A DNA stretch of 64,000 bases from Datnioides undecimradiatus. Its lineage: Eukaryota; Chordata; Actinopteri; Lobotiformes; Datnioididae. Positions 34,640 through 64,000 of the stretch are shown one piece after another. The stretch covers positions 868,001 to 932,000 of the forward strand of contig WARS01001600.1 in NCBI GenBank assembly GCA_008933995.1. Direction: 5' to 3'. Position numbers and translations under genes: made by a program. Within the stretch, counting starts at the first letter, position 1; each line of letters begins with the position of its first letter. Below the pieces are notes generated by a model that saw nothing but the letters and a program-made list of their open reading frames with translations, did not search any database and had not been told where the DNA came from.

Positions 34640-35116
34640 AGCAGAGCTAGCATCAACATGCTAACAGGATCAGCAGTTATGTACTGGCTACTGTGTGCAG
34701 CATCTTAGTTCAGCAGGTTAGCATGCTAGCATCTGCAGGTTAGCACCCGATGCAAAGTGCAGCAGAGGCTGATGGGAATGACCTTTGGTATTAGTCATAG
34801 ACCAAAGTACCGGACCAAATGAAATGTTGGCTTGATTTTGATGCTAAATGAAATATTCATATATCCACCAGCTGGTGAGATGTGTCACTGCAGGAAATAA
34901 GATAGATAAAAATTCAAAACACCACCAAAGACATTTGGACTCATCCTCAGGGAAGAATGAATGACTGAAGCAAATTTAGTGCCAATGCATCCAGCAGATG
35001 TTTATATTTTATGAGGAACAGTTTAAATCTTTGACCTACTGGAGGCGCCAATAGTCACTCTGATCACTCTCTGTGGACTTGTCCAGAACTGAATGGGAAC
35101 CCATCCTGTAGATGTT

Positions 35117-35148
<32 letters not shown>

Positions 35149-35150
35149 CT
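34640..35150 (+). repeat. Dispersed fish repeat, family A, long diverged copy
   Basis: It begins with GCTAGCATCAACATGCTAAC, then GGTTAGCATGCTAGCATC, GGCTGATGGGAATGACC, ACCAAAGTACCGGACCAAAT and GACTCATCCTCAGGGAAGAA in the order known from the common percomorph repeat. It ends in a (CAGA)n tract at 35122-35148. No open frame survives, so it is a non-autonomous element or a decayed copy. I cannot assign a superfamily. Confidence 0.65.
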
Positions 35151-35853
35151 GAGACCACTGCAGGAGACCTTTCTGACTGGAGCAGCTCCAAGCTTCAGAG
35201 GCTCAGACTGGAAACACTGTGTTCAGACAACAGCAGCTGACCGTGTGCTGCACCAGTCGCAGCTTCATGGGAGAGTGACAAGGAGAGGGACACTCACATG
35301 ACATCTCGGAGACTCTGAAGTCAGCTGGGAGAAGGTTTCCACTGGTGGGTGCAAAACTGAGCTTTTGGGCCAGATCAGATTAGATGCCATGTTTTGACTT
35401 AAAGCACGCAGCCAGTTTACACAGGAATCACTTAAAAACAACAGTGTTACTCTGCACACAAGGGAGGGTTTGCTCAGGCAGCAGGAGAGCTGTCAGGGGC
35501 CTGTCCACACAGACTCTGGAGTCATCAACTGAGTACTGTGAATACTGTTTCGCCCGATGCTGCTCAGCCCTTTCACTTCACAAAGATTTATTTACAGTGG
35601 CACTAAACTGAAAATGCCCGAATGAAAGAGGAGAAAGAGACTGAAATCCATTCACACACGCACACTCACACAGGCCATTGCAGACGCCCTTTGGACCTAT
35701 AGGGGCTATTACACTGTCGATACATGTACGTCATAAAATCTATGTGTGTATCCCCTCTGGCCATTATTGTTGCTTATGTTGGTGTGGCGAGCTGTCACCG
35801 AGTTGTGGGACTGAGAGCCTGCCGCGGTGCTGATAGCCCGTGTATGTGTGTGA

Positions 35854-35890
<37 letters not shown>

Positions 35891-36582
35891 GCAGGGTTGA
35901 GTGACGCAGCAGAGAGAAAACACAAAAGAGCGTTGCCTCAGAGGAACAGAACAGAGAAGCTGAAGCTGCTTCCTGGTGTCTCCGCCTGGTTTTATATCTT
36001 CAAACAGGGAAAGTGTTCATTAAAGGAGGAGGGGGAAGCCTCAGACTGTCCCGTCTGTCACTCAACATGTGATAATCCAGTCTGATGCAACTCTGAAGGG
36101 TCTTTTGCCTGACTGGAAACCTCCACACCAACGAACAAAACACTAATGAATGAAAAAATAAACTAATCGTTGTTTGTTCAGGCCCTTTGATTGTCACCAA
36201 AAGCTTGAGCTGTGCCAGTTTTAACCACAGCAGCAACATAATTGAGATAATTGGGGCACAGTCTGTGTCTCTCTGTAGGAACTAGTGATTCAGAGACAGG
36301 TTTAACTGAGGACATGAGCTAAAAAAGATGAGTTATGGTGCTTCGGTGGGACCGATTCAGTTATCGTGTGCCCTGCTCTGCATTATTCTAATGATCCAAT
36401 GTAGGCTATCTCTAAAAATAACACGTTAATAATAGACTTTCCCCTGCTTCATTTCCTTTCATCTTTATTATTTGTTAAAAAGCAACCACAATAGGAAAGC
36501 ACTACAAGAGTGCCCCCCACTGGTGAAACATCAAAGTGCAAAGAGGAAGAAGGAGGAGCAGGCTTGTTTCAAATCATAAGTA
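35151..36582. other. Intergenic DNA downstream of kcne4
   Basis: No gene is supported. A GT microsatellite lies at 35855-35884. A second, weaker CTCF-like core is at 36511-36528 (minus strand CACCAGTGGGGGGCA, one mismatch in the core). Confidence 0.5.
35855..35884. repeat. (GT)15 microsatellite
   Basis: Perfect dinucleotide tract followed by GAGAGAG. Confidence 0.95.
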
Positions 36583-37705
36583 TTTATTATTTTAGAAACA
36601 CTACAAAGACTCCATCTTAAATTAAGCCTCATGAAGTGAAACAATACAAACAATATGTACAAGTGCATTGCTTTCATCAAGTAAACCTACATCACTCAGT
36701 GTGTATGAACAGAGTCCGTCATGCAGCTCAGACAAACATATTTTAGTTTCGACAGTCGTTCAAGTGGGTTCCAGGTACGTTTCCATACTCCACACCGTGC
36801 TGGCAAGAGCGAGTCAAGTTCAGTCCAAACAGCCAAACCACACAGAGCCCGGCTCTCACTCAGTCCCCGCAGGGTGAGTCATCACACCAAACCGGTGGGC
36901 TGGTTCTCACTGTGGCATCAGGAGGGGGGGGGGGTGGGGGGTGGGGGGGGCTCCAGCAGGGAGGGGTTCATCACCAAATCAGGCAAAGTCACAGTGATCC
37001 AATAAAAACCATGACATGACAACAAACGGTGTTTTAATCCACTGGGTGTCGCCCACTTTTACTTAAATCTTGAAATTGCAGTTTGTATTAATCTATAAAC
37101 TTATTTAGGACTGATTCCAGCGCACAGCCTTTAGTTTGCTCCGTTATTAGCACTGTGCCTCTTTCCCTTCCCTCCTGTTTAACCTTCATGCTGCTGCACA
37201 CAACTGCCACTGCAGGGAGAAGTGAAAGTTGCATGCAGTTTCATTATTAACTCACTGCTCTTAGATTATGGCTGTGACACGTCAACGAACACTGACTCAT
37301 ATCTTTCACTTTCTCCACTGATGGACTTAAATAAAAAAAAAACAGTGTGTGTGTGCGTGCGTGGGGATAGTCATTGAGTCAATGTGTGTAAATACTGAGA
37401 GCAGATATTACGCAAAGTATTTGAAATCAATACAAAACACATCAAACATAAGCTGCTCTGGACTGATGCCTCCTCTCATCTGTCTGCCAGTCACTGGCTG
37501 AGATGTAACACACATCACTTCGTTCTCTTGTTCTTCAGCCTTTTCATGGATCGTGTCATGGATGATGTTGGTTTGGGGAGTTTCGAGAGTTTGAAGCTTT
37601 GCTGATGGTTGGACTGTTTGACGCTGGAGAACCTCTGGTCTTCCCTCCAGATGTGTCTCCTCTTTGTGGCCGTGGACGGTAACACACAGGTTTTCTGGGC
37701 GGAGC
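36583..37705 (-). other. kcne4: Putative 3' UTR of kcne4
   Basis: The stretch runs from the kcne4 stop to a minus-strand AATAAA at 36583-36588, the first good polyadenylation signal I see. It has a striking homopolymer-like tract at 36924-36950 (runs of 11, 6 and 8 G on the plus strand, so C runs in the mRNA). The UTR end is inferred. Confidence 0.4.
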
Positions 37706-38251
37706 TCAGCCTGAATCGTCCCCGCTGTTCTCGGACCCTCCCTTCGTGTTCTCCTCCGGCTCCTCCGCCGTGCCGCTGTCCGACTCCTCCTCTATGGCGA
37801 AGCGCGTGTCCGCGGAGGAGCACAGGGAGCTGATGCTGCTCTGCTCCGTGCACAGCGCGCACGCCAGCGGAGACGGCAGCGCGCCCTCGTAGTGGAGATG
37901 TCCAAAGTAGTTGCCGTGGTAACCGCAGAAAGGCAGTGACACCTGCACTGAGGGCAGTCCCGAAACAGCTGCGGGAAAGGTGAGGCTGTGTTTCTTGGGC
38001 AGCGCGCCCCACTCCCGCTGCTCCTCCTCGTGCACGAGGCGCGTGAAGACGTTGATCCTTCTCTTCTCCCTCCTTTTGGAGCGGAAGTAACCCAGCATTA
38101 TACCGCAGAGGAAGACTCCGTAGAAAGACATGACTATTAATATGTAAAGGTACGCGTTCCCGTCGCTTTTGTCCGCCTGAGAGTCCGCGGCGCTCTGTGT
38201 GTGCAGGAAAAGGCGTTTGGGTGATGCCGTGGAGTTTTCCACGTGCTCCAT
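37706..38251 (-). CDS. kcne4: Potassium voltage-gated channel subfamily E member 4
   Basis: A single coding exon of 181 residues; the start ATG at 38251 is the first in the exon after the acceptor at 38280-38281. KCNE4 is a single-pass beta subunit that associates with Kv channels (KCNQ1, Kv1.1, Kv1.3 in mammals) and mostly reduces their current. Visible features are an extracellular N-terminus with an N-glycosylation site NST (6-8) and one transmembrane helix at about 34-55 (YLYILIVMSFYGVFLCGIML). The basic stop-transfer RSKRREKRR follows. Family blocks include the helix, WGALP and VSGLPSVQVSLP (96-107). The tail is acidic and Ser/Glu-rich, as in human KCNE4. The juxtamembrane tetraleucine of mammalian KCNE4 is absent (RINVFTRLVHEEE here). 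The position between scg2 and acsl3 matches human synteny. Confidence 0.96.
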   Translation of the reverse strand: MEHVENSTASPKRLFLHTQSAADSQADKSDGNAYLYILIVMSFYGVFLCGIMLGYFRSKRREKRRINVFTRLVHEEEQREWGALPKKHSLTFPAAVSGLPSVQVSLPFCGYHGNYFGHLHYEGALPSPLACALCTEQSSISSLCSSADTRFAIEEESDSGTAEEPEENTKGGSENSGDDSG

Positions 38252-38900
38252 TTTTTTCAGTGCAGCTTACGTGGAGGACCTAGAAAGTGAAAAGTGAAAA
38301 ATATATAGAAGTATATCCAAAAATGTCTATATTTTCACCTTTACGCGCGCTTTACGCACAAGGCTAGGTCTCCAATGAGTGGAGTTTTGCTGTACAAGCA
38401 ATTACAAATTGTTAAACAAGTGTAAAGAGAACTTTAATAGAGTCATTTGCTCCCACAGCTTTGGCATTAATCATCAGTGTTTGTAACTGATGATGAAATG
38501 GCATTTTCTATACAAAAAAGGTGGTGATCAAAGCTTCACTGTGCCAGAGGACTTTGCAGAGGACATTCAGAGCATACGCTTTGTTGGTCATTGTATAAAA
38601 TGCAGCTTTAAAACAAATTCTTAAGTTTCCATCAAGATAGTTAAATAAACATTTTGTCATAAGAAATTATACATATTAGTTTATTTTGACGTTTTATGTT
38701 GGCTTTTAATTTAGGACTTCTGTTCCTTTTGTCTTAGAGGAACATTTTCCGGTAGTTCAGATGAAGAAATAACTGTCCTAAAAAGTTTACTCACCAAACT
38801 AAGAAGCGAAGCCTCATGTGAAACCTTAGCGCTTGTATCTTCTTGCAGCTCCTGTGAAGTTTGGCAACTCAACCAGCAGGATGAAGTTCTTTATATAGAG
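38252..38900 (-). promoter_or_regulatory. kcne4: kcne4 5' leader, intron and TATA promoter
   Basis: On the minus strand CTATATAAAG (38889-38898) is a near-perfect TATA box, so transcription should start near 38860-38868. A short leader exon would run to a strong donor (TTTG, gtgagt; donor at 38793-38794), and a matching acceptor (ttctag) lies at 38280-38281, 28 bases before the ATG. The leader and about 0.5-kb intron are inferred. Confidence 0.6.
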
Positions 38901-40184
38901 ACCCTGGAGTGTCATCACGAGTCACATGACGGGGCCCCGATTGTAACATGAGGCCTGCGGCTATGGAAGCCCTGGAGGGACTTTTGTCCAAAAAAGTAAA
39001 GACTTCAAAACAGAGTGTCTTTAAACATTACCCAAGCCTCCGGGGACGTGTGATGAAATCATCGAACACCCATGAGTGTATTAAACTTAATAACTGACTG
39101 AACGATTACTACATCAGCATCTCCAGGGTCCGATCACAGAGGCCTTGAGGGAATGTGATGGAAAAATACATTTCAGGATGAACTGTTTAGAAACTAGTGA
39201 CAACAAGCGAGTCAGTCGCTCAATCAGAGTCTGTGAGGATGTTTGGTGCCACAAAGCTGAGGTGAAGGCACCAACAAAACAATTTAAACGTTCTTTACTT
39301 GAGTCAAAAGGTCTCGCTCCTGATATCCTAGTTACACATGATTTCATAACAGCATTTTACTGTCGCACGAAGTGAAGCTGGTTGAAAAACGTGACTGAAA
39401 CACAGCCTGCTGTGTCTCTGTATTAGCTAGTGATTAACATAAAAACATTTTACACGCAAAAGAGTGAACGCAGGATGCTTAAGTTGGAAGTAAAAACAAA
39501 TTAAGATTAATTACTGCTTTTTGTTGTGAAATGCTAACTTAATATGCAGTAATATATTAAACAAAAAAGAAAACCAGTGCAAAGTAAAACCAGAGATGTG
39601 ATCTAAAAGGATCAGACTTCTAGGGTATCTATCTAGAGTAAAGAGGGTTCTGTAACTTTTCTCCTGTGCAGATCATTTTGCTCAAGTTATGATTTTTATA
39701 TAAGTAAGAGCTGACACAGAGACCAAAGCTCATGAGAGCATAGTAAGGACAAAACTCATCTTTTTGCAGCGTTGTTGCTTTTCCATGAGCGTTCGATTCA
39801 GCTGTCGATGATCTGAGGGCGCCTCCTTTTCTTTAACAAAGTGATCTCCAAATCTGATCGTCTGACTCAGCGCCTCCCTTTGCAGCAGCCACAGTGACAA
39901 CAGTGAGACTTTACGCCTCAGTATCGTAATACATGGTGAGCCCTGATGGTTGAATTGGATTAAGTTCCAACTGCTCATGACTATTATTGAATTACTGAAG
40001 GCTGATTTCACGCAGTTCCTTTGTTTCAGCTGCACAGAAAACAAATACACGTCATCATCTGTCTGTCGTTTGCTCACGTAGGCACCGGTTTCACACCCAG
40101 TGATGCTGAAATCATGAATATAAAAGAATTACAGAATATTTGAATATTAAATTAAAAAATACTCCAGCATGTCGACCAAACACA
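38901..40184. other. Intergenic DNA between kcne4 and acsl3
   Basis: This is the kcne4 upstream region. No gene, RNA or strong repeat was recognised; it is AT-rich with chance open frames. Confidence 0.5.
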
Positions 40185-41705
40185 ATCTTTATTTACTTTA
40201 TTTGTATTTTTCCAAAGGCGGATTACAAATAAATAGCTGGTTGCACTTATGTTACAAGGCAGGGGCTCTTCAAACAGAGAGGGGGTGGAGCTCCAACACG
40301 GCTCTGTGACAATAAAGCATAAGTTAAACTAAAGGCCAGACACGTGCTTCCTCTGCTCATCATATATGTAGACCTAAGGAGGAACATCATCATCAGTCTC
40401 ACTAGAAGAAGGCAACAGGTGTCACATGGCGAGCGATGCTGGAGCGACGTTTGTGCCGCGTGCAGATCCGATGAGTCACTCGATTAGTCATACTCGTACA
40501 GATGACAGAGACATGTGTCCTGCAAAATAAAGTTAGCCCCACACACACACACACACACACACACCCACACCCACGTCACACTTTTTAAAGTGTGCTCATT
40601 TTAGACCCGGTGCCCCCACACACACACACACACTGAATATGTTTTATTTATGTCTTCTCTGTCATCGACTGCCTCATTTTGACAGAAATGATCCATTTTC
40701 ATATTGCACCGGGATTTATCAAATATGACAATGATTACACAGTCATTTCATCTGTAATACAAGCGAGTAAATGTGCATTTTTGTGCAGAGTGTGGTCTGT
40801 ACAGCACATGAAAAAGAATACTCTATCACTGTAGGAAAATACAACAGACTAAACAACAGCGCATCTTTGTTTCTGTTCTGTATAAATAAGACTATCCGGT
40901 GCGATGTTTGTCATTTTCCTAAATAAGGACTGTAGCTTTAATGTTGACTATGAAAGTTTAAAAACTGCTCAGCCAGATCTGATCTTTAACCAGCCTGCAC
41001 TCATTTGCCCTAAAATGACTTTGTGCTTTTCACATCAAGACATGCTGATGGGAGAGACGCCTCGCCACTGTGGGAGTCTGACGGTGGGTGGGAGACAAAC
41101 CAAACCACTGACAGAGCTCAAAACATGGACAAAAAAGAAAAACGAGACAAAGGAGTTAACCTTCTCCTGACCTGCAGGAAGAAGGACTCTGACATCTTGA
41201 CGATAAAACAAGTGTCAGGGACCAAAATGAATTCAGAACTTTAGAGACGTACGCGATCAGACTGGCGTCTCATAGGTGGACGCAAAGAAAGCAACCTGTC
41301 AGACAAACCTGAGCTTCTGCTGCGGCACTCAGAGAGAGTTCAACAGACCACAGCAGCTAACACACCATCTGTTTCATAACTCACATCTGGAACAATAAAG
41401 ATCTCTACGCAGAGGCTGCACGCCTGGGTGAAGGGAGGGAGAAGGCCGCGGTGGACGGGGATCGTTTGTGTTTTTCAGCCTGTTTTCAGTCACAAATTCA
41501 AGTAAAAGCCGAGTCCGCGTTGGAACTGGCAACACCCTAAACTTATCCTTTTGTCTTTGAGAGGAGAGTTATGATTTACCACAGATCCCTGCGTCTCTGA
41601 TGTTCATGGGGGAGGATGAAGGGGGGCAGTGAGAGGGGACTGGGAGTGTTCAGAGTCAAGTGTCGGTCTGTGCTTTGAGAGTGACGAACGCTGTGCTGGT
41701 CCTCG
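40185..41705 (-). other. acsl3: Putative 3' UTR of acsl3
   Basis: The stretch runs from the acsl3 stop to a cluster of minus-strand AATAAA-type signals (plus TTTATT at 40188-40193). An earlier ATTTATT-containing site near 40641 could also be used. It includes CA tracts at 40541-40564 and 40619-40632. The extent is inferred. Confidence 0.4.
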
Positions 41706-61044
<19,339 letters not shown>

Positions 61045-61054
61045 CTTGGTGAAG

Positions 61055-64000
61055 CTGTGTTGAAGAGCAGCGACGAGCGAGTGGACGAAGATGAGTTGCG
61101 GGGAAAACCTCCTACCCCTCACGTTCCTTCTGTCCTCTTCACTTTCTTCCTTCTTTCCGAGAAGAGAACGTCACTTTCACTTCTCAGCAACAAAACGGCC
61201 CCGGGTTCAGACTCCTCCTGGAAAGTAACAGACGTTAACATGGTTTTAGAGCAACAACTGACATTCTTTTCCTTTTTATTATGAATCTAGTTTCCAGATG
61301 AGACCAGGCTCAAAATGATCCTCTTCAGTGCTGGTTTTTAGAGCCTGAAGCACAGGAAAATCAAGTTATCCAGCAACTGAAACAACACAGTGAGTCACAT
61401 GAGCTGCAGCGCTCGCAAAAAGCAGAAGAGAAATTTTGTTTCTGGCAAGTGGCGGGGTGACAAACACACCGGGTTTGTGTTTCACATGTTCCCTTTGCTT
61501 CCTGCAGCCCGTGTATTCAGTGCACTCCCCGAGAGCACAGCGTGAACACGGCACCGGCGGCTGTCAGTGTCGCACGCTGTTAGCATCAGGGAGACAAAGG
61601 AAGAGAGGAATAAGACAGAAAGCAGCAGGGATGGATGAGAGAAACTAAGAACTAGATTTTAAAAGCGGCAGAGAAAGCGAAGAAAGAGCGTTTCTGGCAC
61701 ACGTGAACGACACTGAGGGCGAGATGTTGATAAGAAGTCCCTGAATGAGCAGCTGTGAGCGTGTGTGTGACGGTGCAAGCCATTAGGCTGGAGGAGACGA
61801 GTGTGTTTCCACGACCGCTGTTTCCATCACTTCCTGTAATCCACACTGTATCTCTACACACTCGCTCAAGACAGAATACAGGGCTGGTGGTGGAGACAGA
61901 GACGTGCAACAGGTGTGAATAGAGTTTGGGAGCTGTCCAAAGTTCTGAACAGAGATCAGTGCTCAAGTCATCTCATGGCCACGCTGACAGGTTCAGCCCG
62001 CTGACTCCTGTTAGCACTCGTTCTTTATACGCACACCAGTCTGTGATCAGATCACTGAGTGAGTTTACCTGCGTATGTGTGTATGTGAAAGTGTCTCATA
62101 TTCTATTAAATGTGGTTTATTGTCGGCCCTGGAACACCCACCACAGCTGAAGACGGGCAACCCCCATCAGATATTACAAGATTTCTGGGTAATAAGAGAA
62201 ATAATCAGAATATATATATATATCGGCATTTCTGCTTAGGCCACAAAACATTTTAGCCACAGTGCAGCTAAAAAACGCGCTCCCTGTCCAAGCGGTGTGA
62301 GCACGCACATGCACACTGTGACAACCCCTAACAGCCTATTCCAGCAGCAGTAATTCATTATTCATATGAGGGAGAGGCTCATCTCGCTCCCCTGAAGCAC
62401 CGCATCCTTCCCCTCCCGAACCTGACACACGCCGTACCTGTACTTGTCTCCCAAACACCCTCATCCCTCAAGTGTCCCTTTGAGACTCATAAATAAATCA
62501 AACATTTTACCAGCAGTGCTCTCCCAGGCTACCATCTGTTCCCCGTGGGGTTCTCTGCAGCGCTGTTGTTCTGCTTGGTGTCTTGTTACCTGGCCTGGAT
62601 GCCTTGCTTCATCAGAGGACGCCACAGCTCACCAGAACCTGCACCCTGGTGGGACAGACGCTCAGCCCCATCGCCCGCTATCATCCGCTGCTCGCTTGCT
62701 GGTTTCACTGTCTCCGCGCAGTTGAGACTTTTTTTGGTTTTTTGTTTTTTGCAGAAAGTCAAGGTCGATGAAATAGAGGCCACGGAGGAGGAGTGTGTTC
62801 AACGGGGGTGAACAAACTGTCAGAGAGGAAGGAGAGGAGCAACAGAGCGCGGTGCTGGCAGACATCAGCATCTTCCTCTGCTGCTTTGTGACGAAAACAG
62901 ATTGGACTGTAAGAAGAACACACCTGACAGATCTTAAGTGACAAACAGCTCACTTACTGTTAATCATTTTCAATTCAAGACAGCAGACCAGGTCCAAATG
63001 GCTTCTGCTGTGTTTAGATTAAACGTTAAAGTGGTGCTCCAGCAATTCAGTCCTGCACTTAGAGAGAGTTTAAACAGAGTGGTCAAAGTTGAAGCAGCAT
63101 GGGCTGTAATAGCCTGATTTGTTGGACGCTCTCTGACTGGTAAACACTAGTTTGTGCCTGAAACTCCTTTAAAACAGCTTAAAGCTCAGGCTCGTACTTA
63201 CGAATCTGAAGTCAAACTCGATCCAGGACGTTTTGACGCTTTGGAAAAAACTTTGGGAGAGATCATGAATCTGTTGATTCATTTTTCAGTTAAACAATCG
63301 ACTTATCGTTCTCCCACCGTGCAACGTTTGTTTGAAATAACAGGGGTATTGTGTTTTTCGTGTTGTTGGTGCAGTTACAGCGGGGAAGAGGCTGCAAAGT
63401 GTTGATTGTGAAAGACTACTAGCTACGTTTTGCACAGCATCAGCATTTAACCATACATAAATATGGAGTTTCAGCAGTAACTAAATGCTTTGCCATTAAC
63501 ATGCATCTGTGTGAGCGAACCATCATCATCATGATCACCTGTTGTTTGAACAACCAGAAGATCTTTGGCTTTCCCAAAGATCCAACCACACATGACCCGA
63601 TCAACAAGCCCAACTCCCTGTCTCTGTAAAAGGTCAGGACTCTAATTTGCACCATAGCAAGCCACAAGCAAGCCCGGCTCTAATCTCTTACCTTTATAGC
63701 AGGAGCGAGTAGTCGCATTATGTGGACTAGTACTGGACAAGTAGTTGCTCAATGGGTGGCTTTATGCAACAAGCAGGCGCTTTGCAGGCAGCCTCCTCTG
63801 ACTGGATTAATTGAGTAATATTGTGACATGGTCTGTGTCGTGGTGGGGTGAGCAGACGTGTGTGTGTGTGTGTGCATGAGGGAATCATTGCTTCCTCAAG
63901 AGATTGTGTGAATGGGGTCTTTTGTGTGCTGACGTCATTGCGCTTTCACCCACTCAGCTAAGCAGGCAGGCCCGAGTCCTGCAGAAAGTTCAAAATGGCC
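61055..64000. other. Upstream region of acsl3 at the right edge
   Basis: The acceptor at 61055-61056 shows that at least one 5' UTR exon of acsl3 lies to the right. Minus-strand donor-like sites occur at 63190-63201 (GATTC, gtaagt) and 63682-63694 (ATAAAG, gtaaga), but no first exon can be chosen safely. A protein-like open frame of 83 codons lies at 63154-63405 on the plus strand. A short AT run (62208-62222) and a GT tract (63859-63874) are the only clear repeats. Confidence 0.5.

Noticed and set aside
37515..38012. 165-codon minus-strand frame overlapping kcne4
   Set aside because: It is an out-of-frame shadow of the kcne4 coding exon; only the frame starting at 38251 has the KCNE transmembrane helix.

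Overview
The window is vertebrate nuclear DNA, almost certainly from a ray-finned fish with a fairly compact genome. All long open reading is in spliced genes with GT/AG introns. Dinucleotide microsatellites are dense, two dispersed repeat families common in percomorph fishes are present, and the gene set matches the human 2q36.1 neighbourhood (ACSL3, KCNE4, SCG2, AP1S3) at a much smaller scale. I rebuilt five protein-coding genes exon by exon from splice sites, reading phase and protein similarity. No bacterial, viral, CRISPR or operon-like structure is present.

Layout, left to right. dhrs12 (minus, 1350-5910) is a short-chain dehydrogenase gene with nine coding exons in view; its last exon appears to lie beyond the left edge. 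It sits head to head with ap1s3 (plus, 6578-8912), a five-exon sigma subunit of the AP-1 clathrin adaptor, across about 0.67 kb of CG-richer promoter DNA. ap1s3 runs tail to tail into scg2 (minus, coding 9672-11624), the secretogranin II precursor. scg2 has a non-coding first exon at about 12856-13190 that carries a strong REST/NRSF (RE1) site. A 23-kb stretch without recognisable genes follows (about 13.2-36.6 kb); it holds repeats, a LINE reverse-transcriptase scrap, possible enhancer blocks and one orphan exon-like sequence. kcne4 (minus, coding 37706-38251) is a single-coding-exon potassium-channel beta subunit with a spliced 5' leader and a TATA box. acsl3 (minus, coding 41706-61044) has 14 coding exons that join without a frame break into a 719-residue long-chain acyl-CoA synthetase. 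The right end (61.1-64 kb) lies upstream of the acsl3 coding region and shows no secure gene.

The genes do not form one pathway: fatty-acid activation at the ER and lipid droplets (acsl3), potassium-channel modulation (kcne4), neuroendocrine granule cargo (scg2), trans-Golgi/endosome sorting (ap1s3) and an SDR oxidoreductase (dhrs12). Their linkage is conserved synteny. The most informative points are the RE1 and CRE-type sites near scg2, the apparent reversal of scg2 relative to its neighbours compared with human, dhrs12 next to ap1s3 (a WDFY1/WDFY2 paralogon signature), loss of the tetraleucine motif in Kcne4, tandem RFX X-box motifs, and microsatellites touching several splice sites. I did not find a previously undescribed multi-gene system.
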